From the NCBI GenBank assembly GCA_916610825.1, contig OU744447.1, forward strand, positions 7,943,402 to 8,007,401: DNA of 64,000 bases, in the 5' to 3' direction. Position 1 is the stretch's first letter, and each line of letters starts with the position of its first letter. Source of the stretch: Haliclystus octoradiatus. Lineage: Eukaryota; Cnidaria; Staurozoa; Stauromedusae; Haliclystidae. Position numbers and translations under genes: made by a program. The notes beneath the pieces were generated by a model. That model ran no database searches. It had not been told where the DNA came from and was given only the letters and a program-made list of their open reading frames with translations. Of the stretch, positions 22,860-50,300 are shown one piece after another.

Positions 22860-23240
22860 CATATAGGCTTCAATACTTCAAAAAATAGAATGGATTTTAA
22901 TTTTCTTTAGGCGGCCACGGGGGTCTGGAGTCACACAACCCACGTGACTAATTTAACGTTGTCATGGTAACACTTTCCCGCCAAATCCCAACCACGTTCA
23001 CTTAAATCACTTAAAGAAAACTGTCCGCCATTAGGTCCTTCATAGTCATCCTGGAAGGAGCTAATACATAGACATCTGTGGCAGACATTCTTGTACACAG
23101 ACATCGTCTTACTGGTCAGAAATTTCCTCACGCCAATGTAATCTGCTTTTCAGTTTTCATTTATTGCAATAATTAAAGTTGATCACTTCACATTACGTAA
23201 CGTTTATTTGGAGGGAGTAATTGCTCCTAGTCAAAACGGA
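22860..23240. promoter_or_regulatory. Shared divergent promoter region of GPX and HELLS
   Basis: The GPX start codon (22859, minus) and the HELLS start codon (23241, plus) are 381 bp apart, so both promoters and 5' UTRs must fit in this interval unless upstream untranslated exons exist. No clear TATA box is evident. Bidirectional control is inference. Confidence 0.55.
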
Positions 23241-37726
<14,486 letters not shown>

Positions 37727-37814
37727 AGTAATCACCAATTGAATTAGAATTTTAAACATGCAAACATGACAAACCACCTATGGCTTTTATTATAACCTTA
37801 TTATATTATTTGTA

Positions 37815-37820
37815 AATAAA
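37815..37820 (+). terminator. Poly(A) signal of HELLS
   Basis: AATAAA lies 89 bp after the HELLS stop codon, in a T-rich 3' UTR. Confidence 0.6.
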
Positions 37821-38359
37821 CAAGATATACATATGTCGAAATACAGTTTTGTTACAAGTTTGTTTACTTCAACTAGTCTTGACTTTCAAAATGTTAGATT
37901 TCATTTAAAAGGCATAAAATTGGCTGTTGGTCTTTGCGCTCAGTATTTGAATATCATACGTGGAGCACAGTTCTTGTGGCTTGAGAAATGTGGCATTTAT
38001 TTTCAATTGAACCCGCAAGGCGCGATGGTCAATTCTATGCCTTTAATACAAATAAGCTTACTTTGAACTAATATTGAAGAAAGTGTGAATTACACTTGAG
38101 GTCTGCAAATCTATTTATGTCTCAATCGATACATTTACTTTACATTATAAAATTAAAAAGAAGATATTTAAATATTTACAAAATATTTCATAGAACCATT
38201 TGTTCAATTTAAAAAAAAATCATAACAAATTATTAAATAACCCATTTTCAAAAACAGATGTAAAACTTTCAAAAATTTGTACCACATTATAATTTATGAA
38301 TATCCCATGATAATGTATGGTTTTAATATTGTCTGATCGTACTACAAACACTGTCATCT

Positions 38360-41300
38360 CTAAGTCCATGCTGGTTTACCTTTTACTATATTTGATTTTA
38401 TTGGACCTGTTGGTATAAATTTTGGTTGTACTAACTTCTGAGGTTCATTGGGAATGTCACCTACAAAAGAGATTATCAACTATTTAATATTACAGTAGTT
38501 CACGCAAACAACAATTTATTAGATAATATTAGGTGAACACAATTTAGATTGGTTCAAAAAACAAGAAAGTTTGAAATGTTATAAGACCCATCGATTTTCT
38601 TGTTCAGAATGATTTAAAAATAAATAGTGCTAAAATTTTATTGTTTTGCGCCAGTCTAGACAATCATGTATATGAAAGTTCTGGATGTTCTTGATAGAAC
38701 AGCGCATGTTAGGCCTGGTTTCATACGCCTTTCTGTACATGTGCCTATAACGGTATGATCTCATCAAAGATCGACTTCAGGATAGGCTTTCCGAACGCCT
38801 ACTAACCCGCTGGAATGATCCCATTCGGTGTGGATACATGCAGTGGAAGGAACCACTACGTGTAAGGAACCAATATCAAGAATTTCCAGATATATAGATT
38901 CTTTGCATTAGAGGTCTGGGAATCCGATCCCAATCTGACCAGATTGTTTTCGGATTCAAATGGGTTCTTCTATTTCCGGATCTGATCAGGCTTTTCGATA
39001 TCCATCATATAAATATCTGCTGAGTTATTTGCCTATTTTGACTAATTTATGACCATTACACAGATCCAGAATCTGAATATTATGTTTTGTTTTGATTAAA
39101 TACGTTCGGATTGGGCGGATTCAAAATTTTTGTAAACATTCAGACTGCTAATGCCCAATCCGATCAGATGCAGACCTCTACTTTGTAGGTGCGAATGTTG
39201 AAAATTGATGCCTGATTTAGCCCCAAACCATGATCAGTTTCTATAAGCTCTATCATTCAAAGTTCTAATACAGTCGAACTTGCTTAATATCCCCCCTCTG
39301 GTACAGATCAAAAGCGGGACATTAAGCGAGGTAAGAATACGAGAGTTTGTATAGAGAATTGAAAATGGAAATCAGTTTTACATTAAAAGAGGGGATATTA
39401 ACCGAGTTCAACTGTAACTTTATAAGGGGACAATAGAGACTGTAGGCACTGTACCTTCATCATTCATAGTCTTCCTTTGCCACACCAACAGACTTGCATC
39501 TGCACCACCTACTGTTAATAACAGGCGATCATCAACTGTCCATCTAACATTTGTAACGTGGCTGCAATGACCGCGATATGCTCTAAATTTTGCTCCTTTT
39601 TGTTGCTGTGAATGATGGAAAAACAAACAAATTTAATGAAATTGCTACAGTCGAACTTGCTTAATATCCCCCCTCTGGTACAGATCAAAAGCGGGACATT
39701 AAGCGAGTTAAGAATATGAGAGTTTGTATGGAGAATTGAAAATGGAAATCGATTTTAAATGGGGATATTAAGCAAGGTGGGTCATTAAAAGAGGGGATAT
39801 TAACCGAGTTCAACTGTACTACCTTGTGAACTTTCTTACTTCACTCCAGGGGGGGTGTACTCAAACAGGTTAAAGCTAGATAAACACATTTTATCTAGTA
39901 TTGATTAAGACAGCATCATTCCCACCATAGACGTCTGAACTAATATCCTTTTTCTATAGGAATAGCTAATTTCTCTTGGAGTAATCATGATCAAGCTTCA
40001 GAAACATGAGTGCCATTTGACGTTTATGAATTTCCAACCAATTATTGATTAACTTTTTGTTAACTGTTCATGAAATGTTTATGATTTTGGCAGGGAACAA
40101 GTCAAAATTATTGTGTTTGTTAGGCTGACATAGTTAAAAAGACAATGCCTCATAACTGCAGAGCCTGAGTCAAATTAAAATTCATTCTCCAGATCACGAT
40201 GTTGCAGTCGTCATGGATGCCTTTGATTGACGGCTGTATTTAATATTAACTACTATTCAAAAAGCCGATAAATAGTTTGAATTTATTTATTTCGATTTGC
40301 TTAACTTGTACCACTAGTTGGTTCTTATGGAAACAATTAGATAGATCACCCTGGTTGTCTACCATCGTTAATACCAGTAGTCACCTTGGACTATTTGCCG
40401 GTAGCCAACTTGGGCTTGTTGTCTAATTGTTAAAGGAGCAAAATTGACCAGCAGCCGCTACGCACTTAGGATCACGTGCATGCTTATTGTTTATAACACA
40501 ATGTTCATTGTTGAGATGAATTTTATTACAAATTAGGCCTGCGTATAACAATAGTTTCAAAGCAAGACGGTTGAATTACGCTAAGCATAAATTCAACTTG
40601 AGCTCGCAGCGGTCGCCGGTCAATTTTGCCCCTTTAAATAGTTTAGTAAAATTTTAGTAAAAAATTATGATGATGAAGTAGTAGTTTTGATGACAGTTAC
40701 TAATTCGCTGAAATAGATTAAATAGTCCATGGCACCAGACATAACCAAATAAAGTAGAAGGACTGTTCAACTGCTATACTGTTAAACAAGTTATATCGGT
40801 CACCTATAGCCACCTGTATCACCATGTCATCCTTCGCAATGTCCAAAATAGTATTTTCTATCGACTTAACCCTGTATATAATGCATATACCGGTAGCAGC
40901 AATTTATCCACCTCCCATATCTACCTTCCATATACACTTTTAAATGCCGGTACATGTTTCACTGTAGTAGAAAAATGAGAGCAATATTATATTATCAACC
41001 TACCAAGACAGGATAATTAAATATTTTTACATGTCCAAAATCATCACCAGTTGCAATCAATTGATAATCTTTTGTTCTACAAGCCGTATTAACATCAGTT
41101 ACATCCGACATTGCAGGAAATACACCACGAACGGTTGGACCAAGTACACACGTAAATGATGCCCAGTCAGCACGCGTAATAGCCTCTTGAGACATAACTT
41201 TGCGTTTTCCAGATGGAGATTCAAAAAGAAGATGTTCTTTAGCTCCTGAATTAGTCTGAATCAAATGACCTGCAGAGAAATTACATTGATCAAGAGAGTG

Positions 41301-44300
41301 CCTTATACATTATGTCAGGTAACCTAGCAACCATATTACTCAAGACAGAATGCTACTGGCATTGTCAACTTCCAATATAGTGGCTTAACATAATGAGGTA
41401 TGGGGGAGGTAAGTGCCAGAGCAAGCAAACTTCAAATCTGTGATAGTATGTGGTTCAAATACATCAAGGGTTAACTCAGCCCTGATTTTGTTTGAGCATC
41501 AAACGACTATCACATTGTAATGGTGTATGGAGTGATCGAGAGTTTTCATGAAATGCTTAGATCTTTTTTTGAGGTCATAATTTTAATTATTTTTCTATAA
41601 AAAGGGTAAGATACTGCTAGTAGTTTTCTTCTCATTGGGGTGACAGGTTAGTTGTCCCCCCGCGAAAAACAGTTCATGAACAGTTCATGAATCATGAATA
41701 GTTTATAACAGTACATGAATAGTTCATGAATAGTTCATGAAGATCTGAACTGTTTTTCGTAGGGGTTAACCTGAGATCCTGTGAGTAATCGTACGTAGTC
41801 CCAACCACTACAGTCACTCTAGCATTATGTCTAAATAATATTTTCTATTGAATCAACCCTGTACGGTATATTAATTAAGGTCACCCGCATATAACCGTAC
41901 ATTTCCCAACATCTCATTCAATAAAAATCTCTTCCGTTGCCTGATATGTACAGGTTCATTGTACACCAAGGCCAAACGAAATGCATTACAGTGAAACCTG
42001 TATATAGCGGCCAGCTACAAGAGGTAAATAAATTGACCACTATAGACAGGTGGCCTTTACATACAGGTTTGATTCAATAGAAAATACTATTTTAGTCATT
42101 GCAAGAGTGACCACTATAGACAGGTGGCTGCTGTATAGAGGTTACTATTATAACAGGTTTGATTGTATAAAGACATATTGCGACAAATGCTAAGATATCA
42201 ACACTAGCCATCACTCTTTGAAATAAACATTACGGTATATCAAAGAATGATCATACCTTTTGCATCCCAATCAAAATGAGTGAGATAACTTGAATGCCCT
42301 CTGCAAACGGCTCGTCGTTTTCCTCTTTTCATATTATAAATATCTAACATATTATCATGAGATGCAACGCCAAGATATGAACCATCTGAATAGAATGAAG
42401 CAAAAATGTTTGATGCAAAAATAAAAGAAATATGCAGCAATGAATATAATAATAATAACATTTTCAATAAATTAATAAATGATAATCTAAAATTACAATG
42501 TACAAGAAATTGAGTAAAAAACAGAGTTAAAAATAAAAAGATACAGTATAATAAATTATTATTAATAATTAATGATTATTTTATATAACTGTGCAACTTG
42601 ATCCCATTCAAAATATAAATTATCATTAAAACTATCAACAACAAAAAATTTTGTGATTGGGTTAAAAATAATTATTATATGTCGCATTAAAAACATCCCC
42701 TGCGAAAACAGTTCAGGAGTTCATGAACAGTTTATGAACGTCAAATGGCCCCAAATTTTCATGAACTGTTCATGAACTGTCTGTGAGGGTTCATGAACTG
42801 TTCATGAACATTTCTGGAAAATTGGAGCCATTTAAGCTTCATGAACTGTTCATGAACTTCTGAACTGTTTTTCGCAGGGGAATTAACATGAGTTTTTAAC
42901 TTTGTCTTATATAAGTCAAATTATTTTGATGAGGTAAATATTGTTTAGTAAAAAGTCCCAAAGCAAAGAAGCAGCATAATAGAAAGCCAGCCCTTGATAT
43001 CTATGTCTCTGTAGACTGTACTTCAGCTGCTTCGATATACAACTTTTGTTTGGATTTCTCATTTGTTCACAAACCGGGTAGGCTAGAAGCTTTTATTCAC
43101 TCGGTTGGCTAGTTAATTGTTAATACTAATATTTATAGCCGGATGCCCTTCCTGACGCCAATCAACGGTGCACCTACCAAGGATTTGAACCAAAGAGTCA
43201 ATGCATTGACCCTGCAAAATACAGTTCAGGAAATCATGAACAGTTCATGAACGTTAAATTGCCCAATTTTCATGGATTTGTCTTTTTTCCTAACAGTTCA
43301 TGAAAATTGGGCCATTTATTATTTATGTAAAGCTCATGATTTCTTGGACTGTTCTTTGCAGAGGAAAGACCAATCTGCTAATATATCTTTATAGGGATTA
43401 CAATTCAACAAAAAGATAAACGTATAGAAGGTACACTATGTACGCCAATACTGCACGGTATAAATATATGTACAGTGAAACCTGATATAGCGGTCACATC
43501 TATACAGCGGTCACCTGTCTATAATGGTCACTCTTGCAATGTCCAAAATAGTATTTTCTATTGGATCATCAAACCTGCATATAAAGGTCACCTGTCTATA
43601 GCGGTCAATTTATCTACCTCTCGTAGCTGGCTGTTATATACAGGTTTCACTGTACAGGATAAATTTCTGATAGCAGAAAATTAAATACAAGATATTTTGA
43701 ATTTTACTCATTATCTTGATCGGGTATTAGTACTTTGTTTAAACGATTTCAAAATATGTTTATATATTTTTACTCAATTACTGTCGGTAGTGAGTTTATA
43801 ATGAGTTTATAGTGAGTTGGTTTTTTCATGAAATGTTTGATAAACTCTAATAACATCTACAAACTGTTATTGAATTCTCATCCATCATCAATTCATGAAA
43901 CCCATAAATTAGCATAATTAGTGATAGCATTCACATGGCTATACAGTAAATTTTATAATGATAACGGTATAACAATAAAAGATACCTGGTGAAAATTTGA
44001 TGTCTGAAATCTCTTGCGTCCTGTCTTTGACATGCATCAATGTCTTTAAAGTCTTTGCATCAACAACTGTGAAACTCCCTAATTACAATTATAGAAGAAC
44101 AATTAATTAGAACTATATAATATGATGTGATACATGTTTATATTTCTTGAGATACTGTACAGTCAAACCTGTTATAATGGCCACCTCTATACAGCGGCCA
44201 CCTGTCTATAGTGGTCACTCTTGCAATGTCTAAAATAGTATTTTTTATTAAATCAAACCTGGATATAAAGGCCACCTGTCTATAGTGGTCAATTTATCTA

Positions 44301-47300
44301 CCTCTCGTAGCTCGCCGTAATGTACAGGTTTCACTGGATCATACAAATGTGAGTAGCAATTACAAATCAAAATTTCTAAAAACAAAGTAGCTGATTAAAA
44401 CAAAGGTCACACACTGTTGATAAAAAGCCCTTGTGTTGACACTGTCTTGCTTGGAGTCAACAGTCTAATGTCAAATTTATCTTGTCGAAGGAAACTGTAA
44501 ATGTTCCATTAACTCAAGTTACATTTCTTGTATTAATATAGACGTTGGTCTGCGATCACGCTAAGATTTAATCCAGCCTGTAAGACAAGAGTCAGACAAA
44601 AGGTTAAGTCTTCTGAAGTCCTATAACATTTAAACCTGATTTCTAATTTTATCGCGCCCTGTGTAAAACCCTACACCAGCCAAACACAGATATTAATGTT
44701 TGAACTGCTGATTATCCTTGTAAGCTTATAGTGTCTATAGTGGAATATTAACCTCTAGAGATCAAATGTGTGGCTGTTATATATCAAGAAAAATCAAGAA
44801 ACATAAAAGATTTTTCCTTCCAAGATTCTAAATTTTGCTTTTAAGATTTTTCGGGTGATTAAATCATGTAAATGTTTTCACAGCTGAATATTTTTTGGAG
44901 GCTGTTGTCATAAAATAGGATAAAAACCACAATTTTTTACTCATCTTCCAAAATAAAAGAAAGCAAAATATTTTTCTTCTGATTATAAAAACTTGAATAC
45001 AGCTACTTGTTTGTCTTCCTCTTCTTTCTGGATATGTGCAAGCCTTCTGGGAGTCTCAGTCCAATAATCCTCTATTTTATCCAACCCTGGTTGTATTGTC
45101 ACGCGTTTATATGTCTCATATATACCATTGCTACTAATACTATTACTACTACTTCGGTAATACTAATACTACTATATACAGATTTGAATGTATGAAGAAG
45201 ATCTTATTTACCATCATTTAGACCAACAGCAATTGTTTCACCAGTAGGATGGTAGTCAAGACAACGGCCTCCTTTTTTTAACAATGCAACTTTCTTTAAT
45301 CTATGATCTCTCAAATTCCAAACACAAAGTGTTTTATCATCACTAACGGTGGCGCATTCCATTTTGGATGGATGGGCTGCAAGACCCCAAAGTTCTCCTT
45401 CGCCATGACCCTTAAATAGTAACAACAAAATAAATTGCAATAGCTTTTAAAACAACAACAACAAAGTGCGTGTTTCACTGAAAACCAGGTGACACAATAC
45501 AAACATTTTATAGTGATTTGAATGTATGAATTTCAAAATTGAATTGGACAAATTTATTTGTGTTTGTTTGTATGTGAAATAAAGAATATTCATTTCATAA
45601 CCAAATTTTAACGCATTTTTCTTATAAGAAGATATAAGATGCTCATGCTAACGGGCACTCAAGAAACTAAAATCCTTCTCGTCCCTGACAACCGCTTAGG
45701 CCTACAATTTCTGGGGATCTTTTGTGTTTATGTTTAAAAGGTGTTCAAGAATATTCGGCAATTCACAGATCAATACACCATCCTCAATCAACAAAACAGA
45801 CCTCATTGGCCATTCAATGATATGTAGTAATTAGGATTAGCTCAGATGGCAGAGCAACCGAATTTCCGATCGGACCATATCATATCAGATCGACTGTGGT
45901 TCAAACCCCCCGAAGGTCAACTCAGCCTTGACTTTATCTGAAACATCAAATGAGTACCATCTGATGAGGATGGCGAATGGAATGGTCCAGAGGGAATTGC
46001 ATTGTGAGTAGCTGCGGCGCATTGTTGCGCATTGTTGCGCATTGACAATCAAGGCCTTTCTGCCATGAAATCTGTTGAAATTGATCTGCAGTGTTGCGGC
46101 TGAGATCAACAAAGAGCGTTTAAATTCATTGCTCTCAGCGAAAAAGCCACTCTTCTAGAAATAGAGGAGTGGTACGGGTGCCTTCGGAGGGCGAAACCGT
46201 CTACATTACTTTACTTACTTTATATGATGTAGTGCAGTTTAAGGTTCTTAAATTAATTAACTAATTTACCTGTAATATAACCTCCATTGTACCATCAGCA
46301 TGAATTTGTATAATGTCATCATGTCCTGTTCCAACAAGAATCCGTCCTTCATCTGTATGTATAGATCGTACAGGTGGACAGTCTTGTAAAAGAATAGTTC
46401 CAGCAGGAAATCTTGATGTTTCTATTTGAAATGCACGTAACGGTTGAGAGAAATGCTCATCCCAAATAACAACAACGCCATCTTTGCCACCAGATACAAA
46501 ACCCTGTCAATTAAAACATAAAACGTTTCTTTGTGATCTGAACATTTTTTGATAAAATGACTTGTATACAGTTTGAGTGTACCATATCTTTTTTATTTTG
46601 ACAATATTTACAGTCAAACCTGTTATAACGGTCACCTCTATAAAGCGGCCACCTGTCTATAGTGGTCACTCTTGAGATGCCTAAAATAGTATTTTCTATT
46701 GAATCAAACCTGTATATAAAGGCCACCAGTCTATAATGGTCAATTTATCTACCTCTCGTAGCTGGCTGTTATATACATGTTTCGCTGTATTTTCTTTTAC
46801 GTATTTAATTTTCTTTTACACAAGACAAGCGTTGATAACAGCAATTTTCTGAAGTTTTATCCTTTATAAATTTTTGGAATTTATCACCTGAAGATTGCAA
46901 TTAAACGTGTGAAACTCTGAGTAACGGAAAAAGGCTTTTGCCTCATCTTTGTCTCTTATTAATTATTTGGAATAAATAAATAAATGAAGGATCTTGTGTA
47001 CTAGGCAATCAAATTTTGAGGCACACCTGACAACAGTAAACAGGCTTTTGTAATTTATAACGCTACGTCCGTGACTTTTATTGTTCATATTACACACTAG
47101 ATTATGTAAATTAAATTATTTTTTTTATACTATATATGTCAACTTTAAATTTTTCTTTTTCGCTTGAAAATGATATGTTAAACTGTGCATGGGATATGGA
47201 CTATGTGACCGAGAGTGGTCAATTGATTATTGACGTAGGTATTCCACTAACCTTTTCATTTGATTGTAATATGGCAAAAAGTGCATAGACAGCACCCTTA

Positions 47301-50300
47301 TGAGCGACTGTGTGACCGCGAGTGGTCAATTGATTATTGACGTAGGTATTCCACTAACCTTTTCATTTGATTGTAATATGGCAAAAAGTGCATAGACAGC
47401 ACCCTTATGAGCTTGTATTGATTTTCTATATGTTGTTCCTTGCCACACATAAACATCCCCAGATGAACTACCAGCAAAACAAGTATCTTCATATGGACTG
47501 TGACATATACAAAGCATATCTGATAATTCGCCTGCTTTACCAAACGTTGCAGTCCGTTTATCAATTTTGTTACCTGGAATTAAATTATTCTATAGGTTAT
47601 TATTGCAGGAGTGTATAAGAGATAAGTGTTTTATTTGATCATGATAACATTTAAGCAGGCATATATAGAATGGATAGTTGGCAATGTCAATGTTGCATTG
47701 CTACACAAACAGTTAAATGACCCAACATTTTTGAACTGTTCATGAATAGTTCATATAGTTCGCAAAAATAGTTAACGTTTATAAACTATTCATGAACTGT
47801 TTATGACAGTTCATGAACTGTTATAAGGTTTTCATGAGCAGCTGAACAGTTCATGAAATCAATGCGTTTTTACCTGGGATATGTTGGTTCATTACGGTAG
47901 ATAAAGCGCCACAGAGTCAATTTAGAAATAAAATAGAAATGCTGAAACATTCAAATTGGAGTTCACGAAAAATGAAATAAAAATTTGTGGGAATGCGGCA
48001 AATTTCAGGTTTGATCATATTTATAGACTCTGGCTATTTTATGGTATGTTCGTGAATTTTACAGAAGATAAGCTGTTTGTGGACATTCTCAAGAAGTCCT
48101 CTATTAGAGTTCTGGGTCAGATCGAATTGGTGTTCATCAGTAATCCGAATGTTCGCAACAATTTTCAATCCGAATCCAATCCAATCCGAATGTGTTTTCA
48201 ATCCAGAAAAAATGTGAAACATTTGGATTCTGTGTTCAGAATCCGACTCAAGGAATCCGGATCCAAGTAATGTATAATCTTGTACAGTGAAACCTGTATA
48301 TAGCGGCCAGCTACGAGAGGTAGATAAATTGACCACTATAGACAGGTGGCCTTTATATACAGGTTTGATACAATAGAAAATATTATTTTAGACATTGCAA
48401 GAGTGACCACTATAGACAGGTGGCCGCTTTCTAGAGGTGACCGTTATAACAGGTTTGACTGTACTCTATTTATGATCATAATGATATCAAAAACAATGAA
48501 ATGTTATAAATTTTTTATAAAAAATAGCCCAGATAATTTGGTACAGTGAAACCTGTATATAACGGCCGGCTACGATAGGTAGATAAACTGACCACTGTAG
48601 ACAGATGGCCTTTATATACAGGTTTGATTCAATAGAAAATACTATTTTAGACATTAGAAGAGTGACCACTATAGACAGGTGGCCGCTGTATAGAGGTGAC
48701 CGTTATAACAGGTTTGACTGTAGATACTTATATTGGGGATACTGAAAATCCGATTCGAATCGAATCGGACTTGCAGACAAGTCTATTCTCTAGCATCGAA
48801 ACAAAACCTGTATATAACAACCAGATACGAGGTAGGAAAGTTGACTACTATACACAAGTGGCCGTTATATACAGGGATAATCCAACGGAAAATATTATAT
48901 AAGTGATATCAAGAATGACTGCTGTATATGGGTGGCCGTCATAACAGGTGTGAAAGTACTGCCCGCCTTTTAAATCATTTTTTTACATGTTTGAAAAATA
49001 ATATAGAGATAATAAATTCAAAGACAATTTAATTTGCGCATGCAATATGCACGGACTGCGCAACTGATATACACCGAGGCTGTTACCATCTCTACAATTC
49101 GTTAGCGGGACTTCAGGCGTGATGCCTGACGAGCTACGACATCAGAAAGGTCTCTGATGAGTTCCTTTGGCAGGAACGAAACACGTGTCAGACCAGCCGC
49201 TTTATCAATTTAATTTGCATTTGAGTTTCATAAGCTGAACTTCGTAATAACTAACCTGCTAATGTCCAAAATTTAATATGTTTTACACCAACAGAAGCGA
49301 AATGATTAACATCATAAGGATTCCATTCAAGATTATAAATAATATCTTTATGGCCTCTAAAAAAGTCAAAGAAAATTAAGCAAGCAAATTTTAATATTTT
49401 CTCAAGAGTTTATTCGATACACACCAGTACACAGGAGCACAACACTACTAAATATAAATAAAGTTGATATGTTCAGAAACAGTAAGGCCCCAATTTCCAC
49501 TATACCGATTAGCCATTAAAGCGCAGTAATTTGCGTACCGGTTAGGCATTTGAATTACACAATACCAAAAGTAATTTGGTATACCAGGGTGTTCTAGCTG
49601 AGCCAAATCCTCTCTGCTATATGTACTTGGGTGTATCAATTAATCAGGTACGTCTTTGCTGCCGAGCGTCGTAATGTAACTGGTTGAATCCAGTGTTATT
49701 GTTGCCAATGCCACCTTGTTGCTATACACACATTTTGTTTCTATTAGGGTGCCAATCAACAACTAGTGAATTATAGAATGCGAGGTGATTCAATCTTTGT
49801 ATTCGTCAGAGTTGTGCTAGTTTATTTCCAACAATCAATCCACCATCATTTTCAGTCTGATGATGCAATAATTATCCGGCACGATTTCAATCCAGTATCG
49901 TGGAATCCCCATTTAATTATGCAAAAATGTTGATGTAAGCGGTTATTTTCACCTGAAAGCCTCTCCCTTGTAAAAAAAAACACCATGAATGTGAAAATGT
50001 CCAACTGCTCATGAAACTTCAAAGGAATTGTTCATGAACTATTCATAAAGTTCATGAATTGCTTATGAGGTCAGCATAAACTGTCCAAGGACTCATGAAC
50101 GTTCACTGCATAAATTCGCTGGATGATTTACCTGATGCCGCTATTATTCTACATTTTAGATTACTGCTGCTGATGATGATGAAGATTTTAGATTGATGAT
50201 GAAGTGATCACCGTATACAGATAATTACTATACACATAAATGAACACTAACGAAGATTTGAATCCGTTCAATTGGCCATCATAGAATTAGGGACCACCAG

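Noticed and set aside
22931..23131. 66-aa frame on the minus strand between GPX and HELLS
   Set aside because: No recognisable domain and it lies in the shared promoter/5' UTR interval; probably chance.
45955..45985. Hammerhead core (ctgatgagga) in SINE copy 2
   Set aside because: It is a small duplication of the ctgagga of other SINE copies; no GAAA, stem II or stem I partner follows.
48034..48549. Several 65-105 aa frames near 48 kb
   Set aside because: They translate MITE ends and repetitive sequence, with the same peptide ([18 protein letters not shown]) at other MITE copies.
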